Of a DNA stretch of 9,726 nucleotides, positions 1-4,890 are shown one piece after another. Within the stretch, counting starts at the first letter, position 1, and each line of letters opens with the position of its first letter. The notes beneath the pieces were generated by a model. The model saw only the letters and a list, made by a program, of their open reading frames with translations. It was not told the DNA's origin and ran no database searches. The stretch covers positions 1-9,726 of the forward strand of contig JAUZPT010000085.1 in assembly GCA_030705745.1 (NCBI GenBank), read 5' to 3'. This stretch comes from Bacillota bacterium (GTDB lineage Bacteria > Bacillota > Bacilli > Bacillales > Cytobacillaceae). The position numbers and the translations under genes were made by a program.

Positions 1-413
1 AAAGCCATCTCCGCAAACCATTTTACGTGCTTTCCAAATAAGTGAATCTGGTCAATAGCCTGCGGGGCTCCTACATCTCTTAGCTCATGCGGACGGTCAG
101 CCGTTATGACGATCAAAGGCACACGTGCATAAAACGCTTCAACTATTGCCGGAAAATAATTGGCCGCGGCAGTACCTGACGTACAAAGAAGTGCTACCGC
201 CCGTTCAGACGCCTTAGCCATTCCTAATGCAAAAAATGCCGCCGAACGTTCATCCACATGGACATGGATTTTCAAATCCGGATGCTCTGCCATCATCAAA
301 GCCATCGGTGTTGAACGGGAACCGGGACTGACGACCACATCTGTAATCCCGGTTTTGACCATTTCTGTAACAAATGCTGCTAAATAGGCCGTCAACGTTT
401 CTTGATGGTTCAT
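1..413 (-). CDS. menD: MenD, 2-succinyl-5-enolpyruvyl-6-hydroxy-3-cyclohexene-1-carboxylate synthase (N-terminal 137 residues, cut by window edge)
   Basis: This is a thiamine-diphosphate enzyme that joins isochorismate to the succinyl-semialdehyde unit from 2-oxoglutarate, the second step of the menaquinone pathway. I translated the minus strand by hand from the ATG at 413. It begins [14 protein letters not shown] and stays open to the left edge. Visible family marks are [10 protein letters not shown] (residues 27-36), the [11 protein letters not shown] block with the expected catalytic Glu (about 55), [13 protein letters not shown] (77-89) and ADRPHELRD (105-113). Full-length family members run to about 550-590 residues, so roughly three quarters lies outside the window. 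The ATG overlaps the menF stop as ATGA, and a GGAGGA site (422-427) sits 8 bases upstream inside the end of menF. This points to translational coupling. Both product and start are secure. Confidence 0.96.
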   Translation of the reverse strand, partial: MNHQETLTAYLAAFVTEMVKTGITDVVVSPGSRSTPMALMMAEHPDLKIHVHVDERSAAFFALGMAKASERAVALLCTSGTAAANYFPAIVEAFYARVPLIVITADRPHELRDVGAPQAIDQIHLFGKHVKWFAEMA

Positions 414-1816
414 GATTGTTTTCCTCCAAGCGCCGTGAGCATCGGCCTGAATTTTAAACTAGTCTCCAAATACTCACTCTCAGTATCAGAATCGGCCACT
501 ACTCCGCAGCCGGCAAAAAGGGATGCTTCTTTTCCCTGGATGAGGGCAGAACGGATCGATACGGCAAATTCTCCGTTTTCTCGGTAATCGAGCCAGCCAA
601 GCGGTGCCGCATAGTATCCTCGATCGAGACTTTCCACCGCCCTGATTTTTTCAACCGCCTCTTTCTTTGGCAGTCCCCCAAGTGCTGGTGTTGGATGAAG
701 ATCTTCCACTAACATTAGCAGAGACGTATCTTTTTTGATTCGCCCCGTGACAGGCGTATACAAATGCTGGATGTCTCTTATTTTCATTAATTGCGGGCTG
801 TCAGGAAGTTCAACCTGGTCACACCGTTTTTCCAATGCTTCTTTTATCATGTCAACTACATAGCGATGTTCAATCAAGTTTTTCTCGTCTTTCAATAATT
901 GTTCGCCATATTTTAGGTCTTCGTCCTCCGATTTCCCACGGCGGATGGAGCCCGCCAGACATGTAGAAAAAACCTGGTCTCCTCTTTTTTTTACAAGTCT
1001 TTCAGGAGATGCTCCTAGAAAACAATCACCGTTCGCTTCCAGCGCAAAGATAAAACTTTCATGCTGCTCCCTCAATAAATGAGCAAGAACCGTTTCAGGA
1101 TCTACTTTTCCTTCGAAATGCAATTTCAGTTCACGTGCCAATACCACTTTCTTTAAAGGTCCAGATTTTAAATCCTCCACCACTTCAGACACGCTTCTTT
1201 TCCATTCATCCGGTGCTATTTCCACTGTATTTGCCAAACGGACCTCAGCCACTTGTTGAGGTGTTTGCGCAGAGAGGAGGAGCCGATTTCTTTCGTCAAT
1301 TACTTTTTGAAAAAGAGTGCTGTCATCATGACGCGTGCAAAGCACATTAGTCGTTAAATACGCTTGCCCAGCGATAATGCTCAGCATATATTTAGGTATA
1401 TGGAATAGGGAGTGAGCAAATTTGGACCAAAGGGTTGTTTTTTGTTTATAAGGATCAAACGAAAATCCTCCAAACATGAGAGGGCCCACTCCCATTACCG
1501 TATTTCGATTGTAAATAATTGCCTCGTCTATAAAACACTTCCACTCTTTTCCAACATGAAAAAAGCGGTCAGTGTCCTGATCCGACTGTATTTGTTTCGC
1601 TATACCGATTCCTATGATAAATGTTTCATCCGAAGGGTCTTTCCAGAAAAAACGTTCACCTAAATAGCGCTCTTTGCCTGTATGAAAAAAAGATAAAGGC
1701 TCAATTGCTTCTATCTTATGAACTTCACTCACCAGAACGGGCCGGCCCAAGGTGTTTGCACGTTCCACCGCCAGCAGTATACCTTCTTTCAGATCCGTTT
1801 CTTGAATGGTAACCAA
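410..1816 (-). CDS. menF: MenF, menaquinone-specific isochorismate synthase
   Basis: MenF isomerises chorismate to isochorismate in a Mg-dependent reaction, committing chorismate to menaquinone. The protein is 468 residues if it starts at the TTG at 1816 (first residues MVTIQETD). The C-terminal chorismate-binding domain shows KVVLAREL (about 222-229, with the lysine expected to act as base), LGASPERL (267-274), [25 protein letters not shown] (374-381) and the closing [16 protein letters not shown] block. An ATG at 1855 in the same frame would add 13 residues. It has no ribosome-binding site and would read through a 19-bp palindrome and the GGAGGG site, so I reject it. The TTG start also matches the MVT start I recall for the B. 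subtilis protein. It overlaps menD by four bases. The gene order and the isochorismate-synthase features favour MenF over a siderophore-type DhbC/EntC. Confidence 0.95.
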   Translation of the reverse strand: MVTIQETDLKEGILLAVERANTLGRPVLVSEVHKIEAIEPLSFFHTGKERYLGERFFWKDPSDETFIIGIGIAKQIQSDQDTDRFFHVGKEWKCFIDEAIIYNRNTVMGVGPLMFGGFSFDPYKQKTTLWSKFAHSLFHIPKYMLSIIAGQAYLTTNVLCTRHDDSTLFQKVIDERNRLLLSAQTPQQVAEVRLANTVEIAPDEWKRSVSEVVEDLKSGPLKKVVLARELKLHFEGKVDPETVLAHLLREQHESFIFALEANGDCFLGASPERLVKKRGDQVFSTCLAGSIRRGKSEDEDLKYGEQLLKDEKNLIEHRYVVDMIKEALEKRCDQVELPDSPQLMKIRDIQHLYTPVTGRIKKDTSLLMLVEDLHPTPALGGLPKKEAVEKIRAVESLDRGYYAAPLGWLDYRENGEFAVSIRSALIQGKEASLFAGCGVVADSDTESEYLETSLKFRPMLTALGGKQS

Positions 1817-1822
1817 AAAAAT

Positions 1823-1828
1823 CCCTCC
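1823..1828 (-). promoter_or_regulatory. menF ribosome-binding site that fixes a TTG start
   Basis: The minus-strand GGAGGG lies six bases before the TTG at 1816. No comparable site precedes the upstream in-frame ATG at 1855. This supports the 468-residue start. Confidence 0.85.
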
Positions 1829-1830
1829 AA

Positions 1831-1849
1831 AACAGCCAGGCTGGCTGTT
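1831..1849. repeat. 19-bp perfect palindrome in the menF leader
   Basis: The plus strand reads AACAGCCAG, one central base, CTGGCTGTT: two perfect 9-base arms. It lies inside the predicted menF leader, with its edge three bases from the GGAGGG site. As RNA it could fold into a stem of about 7 bp with a 5-base loop next to the ribosome-binding site. As DNA it has the symmetry of a dimeric repressor operator just downstream of the predicted promoter. I do not recognise it as any known operator. Confidence 0.7.
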
Positions 1850-1873
1850 ATCCATTCATTTTAAGCTTATTTT

Positions 1874-1903
1874 AAGATACTACTCTGATTGTAAAGATGT
1901 CAA
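1874..1903 (-). promoter_or_regulatory. Predicted sigma-A promoter for menF-menD
   Basis: On the minus strand a perfect TTGACA (1903 down to 1898) is followed after 18 bases by TATCTT (1879 down to 1874), a 4/6 match to the -10 consensus. Transcription would start near 1867, giving a leader of about 50 bases that contains the palindrome at 1831-1849. The perfect -35 box compensates for the long spacer and modest -10. This is pattern evidence only. Confidence 0.6.
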
Positions 1904-2053
1904 TAACCGTTGTCACACATCTCCCAAGTACATTCCTTATTATATAACAAAACACAAACTTAGCGCATGAACGGTGCTTTTGTACATCCTCCAGATATAA
2001 TCTCTGAAGAGGAAAACAGGGATTATTTCCCTTGTTATTCCAGTAAAAATTGA
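1904..2053. other. Central part of the menF-menA divergent intergenic region, no gene seen
   Basis: The gap between menF and menA is 309 bases, with promoters at each side. The 150 bases between the two -35 boxes are AT-rich. They hold an imperfect hairpin at about 2016-2037 (GGGA/TCCC plus AACA/TGTT with a bulged base) and a TATAAT-like tract near 1939-1947 without a matching -35 box. I see no convincing coding sequence, known riboswitch or T-box here. Confidence 0.5.
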
Positions 2054-2082
2054 TTGACAGTACCAGTTCGTTTCCATACACT
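2054..2082 (+). promoter_or_regulatory. Predicted sigma-A promoter for menA
   Basis: A perfect TTGACA (2054-2059) is followed, after an optimal 17-base spacer, by TACACT (2077-2082), a 4/6 match to TATAAT. The start would be near 2089, giving a leader of about 37 bases before the menA ATG. The promoter is overlapped on both sides by the inverted repeat at 2059-2095. Confidence 0.7.
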
Positions 2083-2095
2083 TAATTCTGGTACT
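2059..2095. repeat. Inverted repeat bracketing the menA promoter, candidate operator
   Basis: AGTACCAG (2059-2066) and CTGGTACT (2088-2095) are exact reverse complements, with 21 bases between them. The left arm begins on the last base of the -35 box and the right arm covers the predicted +1. The arm centres are 29 bp apart, close to three helical turns. This placement suits a repressor site better than an RNA hairpin, because the left arm should not be transcribed. I do not recognise the motif. Confidence 0.55.
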
Positions 2096-2125
2096 TCTTT
2101 ATATAAAAAAGGGGAGAGAACATAG

Positions 2126-3064
2126 ATGCAACCACATATTCAGACAAGTTCATCACCTGTCGTTGAACCTAACCGAGGCTTTCGAGTGTGGTGGCAGCTG
2201 ACACGACCACACACGTTAACGGCTGCTTTCGTGCCTGTGCTGCTCGGCACTGCGCTCGCTTTAAAAGACGGTTCCATCCATTATGGCCTTTTTGCGGCCA
2301 TGTTAATAGCAAGCCTGCTAATCCAAGCAGCTACGAATATGTTTAATGAATACTATGATTTCAAACGAGGTCTTGATAATGAACACTCGGTCGGAATTGG
2401 CGGTGCGATTGTTCGCGACGGTATTAAACCAAAGACCGTACTCAGGCTTGCCTTTAGTTTTTATGGAATCGCTTTGTTACTGGGTGTATATATCTGCCAA
2501 AACAGTAGCTGGTATCTTGCCATCGTCGGTCTTGCGTGCATGGCTGCTGGTTATTTTTATACGGGCGGCCCGTTGCCGATCGCTTACACTCCATTCGGAG
2601 AACTCGTCGCAGGCTTTTTCATGGGATTGCTCATTATTTTAATTTCATTTTTCATCCAAACAGGAACCGTTGATAAAACTAGTATCCTTGTTTCGATTCC
2701 AATTATGATTCTGGTAGGAGAAATTCTGCTGGCAAATAACATTCGCGACCTTGATGGCGATAAAGAAAACGGGCGCAAGACGCTAGCAATCCTATTAGGA
2801 AGAAAAGGGGCAATCAATTTGCTCGCCGGACTATTTGTCCTTTCCTATCTCTGGGTTTTCGTACTTATCATTAATGGTACAGCGTCTGCCTGGATTGGCC
2901 TCGTTATTTTAAGCGTACCGACAGCGGTGAAAGCAACAAAAGGATTCATCGGAAAAACAATGCCGATCCAAATGATGCCTGCCATGAAAGCAACGGCACA
3001 GACGAATACCTTTTTTGGATTCCTTCTGACAGTTGGTTTATTCATCGGCCATTTCTTCTCATAG
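2126..3064 (+). CDS. menA: MenA, 1,4-dihydroxy-2-naphthoate polyprenyltransferase
   Basis: MenA is a membrane prenyltransferase of the UbiA superfamily. It attaches the polyprenyl chain to DHNA with loss of CO2, making demethylmenaquinone. The 312-residue protein is strongly hydrophobic, with roughly eight or nine membrane segments. Both Asp-rich signatures are present: NEYYDFKRGLD (residues 74-84), and NNIRDLDGDKENGRKT (204-219) with Asp at about 208, 210 and 212; these bind Mg-diphosphate. The N-terminal WWQLTRPHTL is typical of the family. The ATG at 2126 follows GGGGAGA (2111-2117) at suitable spacing. It diverges from menF-menD, so early and late pathway genes flank one control region. 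A strong terminator follows 11 bases after the stop, so menA appears monocistronic. Confidence 0.95.
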   Translation: MQPHIQTSSSPVVEPNRGFRVWWQLTRPHTLTAAFVPVLLGTALALKDGSIHYGLFAAMLIASLLIQAATNMFNEYYDFKRGLDNEHSVGIGGAIVRDGIKPKTVLRLAFSFYGIALLLGVYICQNSSWYLAIVGLACMAAGYFYTGGPLPIAYTPFGELVAGFFMGLLIILISFFIQTGTVDKTSILVSIPIMILVGEILLANNIRDLDGDKENGRKTLAILLGRKGAINLLAGLFVLSYLWVFVLIINGTASAWIGLVILSVPTAVKATKGFIGKTMPIQMMPAMKATAQTNTFFGFLLTVGLFIGHFFS

Positions 3065-3075
3065 GTTTAATGCTG

Positions 3076-3103
3076 CTCCTGCCAAACTGGCAGGAGTTTT
3101 TTT
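3076..3103 (+). terminator. Intrinsic terminator of menA
   Basis: A perfect 9-bp stem (CTCCTGCCA at 3076-3084, TGGCAGGAG at 3088-3096) with a 3-base loop is followed directly by seven T (3097-3103). The reverse strand lacks a T run, so it acts in the menA direction only. Confidence 0.95.
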
Positions 3104-3130
3104 ACGAAGCCACTCTCTTTTAGTGAATAT

Positions 3131-3155
3131 GTTTTTTGAATCAGAGAAAGGGTAT
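3131..3155 (+). promoter_or_regulatory. Sigma-B-like (general stress) promoter for yteA
   Basis: GTTTTT (3131-3136), a 13-base spacer and GGGTAT (3150-3155) fit the sigma-B pattern GTTTAA-N12-15-GGGWAW. The -10 is perfect and the -35 is 4/6. The start would be near 3162, about 36 bases before the yteA start. No good sigma-A promoter competes, though a weak TTGAAT at 3136 exists. Confidence 0.5.
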
Positions 3156-3197
3156 TAAAGGTAGGGTAAAGAATGAAGCGATGAGGATGTGATGGTT

Positions 3198-3944
3198 TTG
3201 TTAACAAACAACCAGCTGGAAAAATTAAAGCATCTGCTTGAAGAAGATAAAATGACACTAACCGAACAGGTGAAGGTGAAAAATCAATATAACGATGAAG
3301 ATGACAGCCTGAGTGAGACGGTTGGTGAATTGTCAGCCTACGACAATCACCCGGCAGATCTCGGAACAGAATTGCATGAACGGGAAAAAGAAATTGCCCT
3401 CGAAGATCATCAGGACGGTGAGCTCGAGAAAATAAATGAAGCGTTAAAAGCAATTGAGGAAGGCAGTTACGGAAAATGTAAGGAATGCGGAGAGGATATC
3501 CCGTATGAAAGACTCGAAGCAATCCCCTCTTCATTATACTGTGTCGAGCATTCTCCAGACCAAACAATCGCTGATGACCGGCCAGTGGAGGAAGAAATTT
3601 TGGAACCTCCAGGCGTCAACTCATTCCAGCGCAGCAAAAATGATGGTGTCATAGATAAAGAAGACAGTTTTGAAGAAGTTGCCCGCTTTGGCACCTCCGA
3701 AACCCCTGCTGATCTGGCTGGCGATTATGACAGCTATAGCGAGCTTTATGCAAAAGGGAAAAATCAAGAAACGTATACCGAGGACTACGAAGATTATGCA
3801 GCAACGGATATCACTGGAAAAGAACGCAGCACATACCCTTCGGAAAAGCGTGAGGAATATGAACATATGCTCGACCGAAAAGGCATTGAATCAAATATAG
3901 GTGATATTCCTTTTAAAAAATCCGATGGATATGATGATAAATAA
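3198..3944 (+). CDS. yteA: YteA-like protein, DksA/TraR C4-type zinc-finger family
   Basis: This is an acidic 248-residue cytosolic protein related to the DksA/TraR/DnaK-suppressor family, whose better-known members bind RNA polymerase. The exact function of YteA is not established. An N-terminal charged helical region precedes GELSAYDNHPADLGTELHER (43-62). The family zinc-finger segment follows, with Cys94-x2-Cys97-x17-Cys115-x2-His118, so the ligand set is C-C-C-H rather than C4. The C-terminal part (FEEVARFGTSETPAD, later YAATDITGKE) matches the YteA-type extension as I recall it. Possible starts are GTG 3189, ATG 3192 and TTG 3198. I chose TTG because GAGGA (3183-3187) is 10 bases upstream, versus 4 for the ATG, and because the resulting MLTNNQLEKL resembles the B. 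subtilis MLTKEQL start. As I recall, yteA also adjoins menF in B. subtilis. Confidence 0.88.
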   Translation: MLTNNQLEKLKHLLEEDKMTLTEQVKVKNQYNDEDDSLSETVGELSAYDNHPADLGTELHEREKEIALEDHQDGELEKINEALKAIEEGSYGKCKECGEDIPYERLEAIPSSLYCVEHSPDQTIADDRPVEEEILEPPGVNSFQRSKNDGVIDKEDSFEEVARFGTSETPADLAGDYDSYSELYAKGKNQETYTEDYEDYAATDITGKERSTYPSEKREEYEHMLDRKGIESNIGDIPFKKSDGYDDK

Positions 3945-4002
3945 TCTATTTAATATGGATCAGTATATAGAAAAATATAAATTCAGAGTGGAAATCTACA
4001 AT

Positions 4003-4044
4003 AAAAGGCGAACTCGGTGTATTTAAACCTTGTTCCCTTTTTTT
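4003..4044 (+). terminator. Probable terminator of yteA
   Basis: AAAGG-(bulged C)-GAAC (4004-4013) pairs with GTTC-CCTTT (4032-4040), and GGT/ACC can pair inside the loop. The structure runs into seven T (4038-4044). The bulge and large loop make it weaker than the other terminators here. Its position, about 60 bases after the stop, is right. Confidence 0.55.
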
Positions 4045-4116
4045 ATGAAAAGATCATGAAAACAGCTACATTTCAAAATAAAGACATATATCTATCTACT
4101 TAATCTAATCGCCCCT

Positions 4117-4147
4117 AAAAAAACGCCCATCTTTGATACGATGGACG
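4117..4147 (-). terminator. Terminator of the DUF1360/38-residue peptide unit
   Basis: Read on the minus strand, CGTCCATC and GATGGGCG form an 8-bp stem with one G-U pair and an 8-base loop, followed by seven T (4123 down to 4117). It lies 11 bases beyond the stop of the small gene at 4159-4275, which supports that gene being real. Confidence 0.75.
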
Positions 4148-4158
4148 CAATAAATGTT

Positions 4159-4275
4159 TTATTTTTTTATTTTTCCGCAGCCACAGTCTCTTTTTATTCG
4201 CTTCGGACTCGGATTAGGAGTAACTTCTCCTTTTTGTTTCTTATTTACTGCTTGTTGTGAAGATGGCTTTTCCAT
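4159..4275 (-). CDS. 38-residue Lys-rich peptide with C-terminal DCGCGK motif, unknown function
   Basis: I translated this by hand from the minus strand. It starts MEKPSSQQAVNKKQKGE, continues VTPNPSPKRIKR, and ends DCGCGKIKK with a TAA stop. AAAGGA (4285-4290) sits 9 bases before the ATG, and a terminator follows the stop by 11 bases. The peptide is basic (about 11 Lys/Arg of 38), has no membrane segment or signal peptide, and is probably disordered apart from the Cys-Gly-Cys-Gly tail. That tail could bind metal or form disulfides. It lies 66 bases downstream of the DUF1360 gene on the same strand, probably in one transcript. I do not recognise the family. The sporulation-like context is inference. 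Confidence 0.7.
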   Translation of the reverse strand: MEKPSSQQAVNKKQKGEVTPNPSPKRIKRDCGCGKIKK

Positions 4276-4341
4276 TATGATCAATCCTTTCACTATGAAA
4301 TTAAATGATACACAACTTGTCCTGAAATCATCTGAAATGTA

Positions 4342-4686
4342 TTATTCCTTCTCTAAAAGAGTTTGAATAATCGATGCACAACCGGCTATTGCTAGTATTG
4401 TAATAACTGGAGCTGCAATTAAAGGCCATAATAAGTAGGAAGAATAAATGATAACTGTACACCAAAATCCAGTGCACCAATGACAGCTTAATAATTCTCC
4501 TATCCAATATCGGATTCCCGTGCCTTTAATTTCAATATATGATTCCGTTTTTCCATCTGGCGAAATTTCTTCTACCGTTTTATGAAATGGACGACGTAAA
4601 AATTCCGTTATTGTGTCATAAACAATAAGCCGTGTCAGTCGAAAGGTAGCAAAAATTAAGATAAATATATTAATCCAATTCAGCAT
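4342..4686 (-). CDS. DUF1360 family membrane protein (YjcA-like)
   Basis: This is a 114-residue protein, the usual length for the family. It has a hydrophobic N-terminal segment (about 3-22) leading into the conserved-looking FRLTRLIVYD. A central polar region contains FLRRPF and DGKTESYIEIKGTG. The motif WIGELLSCHWCTGFWC follows (61-76; Cys68, Cys71, Cys76), then a hydrophobic stretch (about 72-110) likely to form two membrane segments. The pattern matches DUF1360 proteins such as B. subtilis YjcA, annotated as a sporulation protein from what I recall; the molecular function is unknown. A G6 ribosome-binding site (4693-4698) lies 6 bases before the ATG. A sigma-K-like promoter lies upstream and the 38-residue peptide gene downstream. 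The CxxC could bind metal or form a disulfide. Confidence 0.85.
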   Translation of the reverse strand: MLNWINIFILIFATFRLTRLIVYDTITEFLRRPFHKTVEEISPDGKTESYIEIKGTGIRYWIGELLSCHWCTGFWCTVIIYSSYLLWPLIAAPVITILAIAGCASIIQTLLEKE

Positions 4687-4735
4687 CTTGTACCCCCCTG
4701 TTTGTTTTAATTTTTTTTATATTAATTGCTCCATT

Positions 4736-4762
4736 TATCTTATGTTTGTCGATTTTTTTTGT
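4736..4762 (-). promoter_or_regulatory. Sigma-K-like promoter for the DUF1360 unit
   Basis: The minus strand has CATAAGATA (4744 down to 4736), a perfect match to the sigma-K -10 pattern CATAnnnTA. An AC within AACA (4762-4761) lies 16 bases upstream, where the short sigma-K -35 element belongs. The start would fall about 45 bases before the ATG. The region is AT-rich, so a chance match is possible. No good sigma-A promoter is visible there. Confidence 0.45.
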
Positions 4763-4832
4763 TTGTGTAGTTCCACATTTTCCACTTGAAAATCTAGCGA
4801 AAATCTTTTTTATAGAAAACCTACTAAAAAAC

Positions 4833-4871
4833 AAAAAATGGCCTTTTCTCGTTTTCACTAGAGAAAAGGCC
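4833..4871 (-). terminator. Intrinsic terminator of the glycogen operon, after glgP
   Basis: GGCCTTTTCTC (4840-4850) and GAGAAAAGGCC (4861-4871) form a perfect 11-bp stem around a 10-base loop. Read on the minus strand, six T follow (4838 down to 4833) and then another T run. It begins 19 bases past the glgP stop. On the plus strand it is followed by a short T5 tract, but no plus-strand gene lies upstream. Confidence 0.92.
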
Positions 4872-4890
4872 TGTTTTTCGTAAGTCTCTT

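Noticed and set aside
1817..1855. 13-residue N-terminal extension of MenF from ATG 1855
   Set aside because: It would translate the palindrome and the GGAGGG site, has no ribosome-binding site of its own, and is not part of the family N-terminus.
1968..2010. GGAGG followed by ATG on the minus strand in the men gap, a possible leader peptide
   Set aside because: The ATG directly touches the GGAGG, leaving no usable spacing, and the 15-codon frame shows no attenuator signature.
1872..2081. 69-residue minus-strand reading frame in the menF-menA gap
   Set aside because: It has no ribosome-binding site, its composition is not protein-like, and it overlaps the predicted promoters of both menF and menA.
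3067..3567. 166-residue minus-strand reading frame opposite yteA
   Set aside because: It is antisense to a clear family protein, runs through the menA terminator and yteA promoter, and has no recognisable domain.
4071..4104. Possible 15-residue plus-strand peptide after yteA (ATG AAA ACA ...)
   Set aside because: It has no ribosome-binding site, lies after the yteA terminator, and has nothing else to support it.
3945..4158. Transferred island or mobile element around the AT-rich stretch
   Set aside because: There are no terminal repeats, integrase, transposase or tRNA nearby; two facing terminators explain the convergent layout.
4276..4341. Separate promoter for the 38-residue gene
   Set aside because: I tried sigma-A, sigma-E, sigma-G and sigma-K patterns and none fits with correct spacing; cotranscription with DUF1360 is simpler.
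4154..4366. 70-residue plus-strand frame
   Set aside because: It is the antisense of the 38-residue peptide gene, which has the better ribosome-binding site and terminator.
4670..4858. 62-residue minus-strand frame upstream of DUF1360
   Set aside because: It is Lys/Ile-rich AT-biased sequence that begins inside the glgP terminator hairpin and covers the sigma-K-like promoter; no ribosome-binding site.
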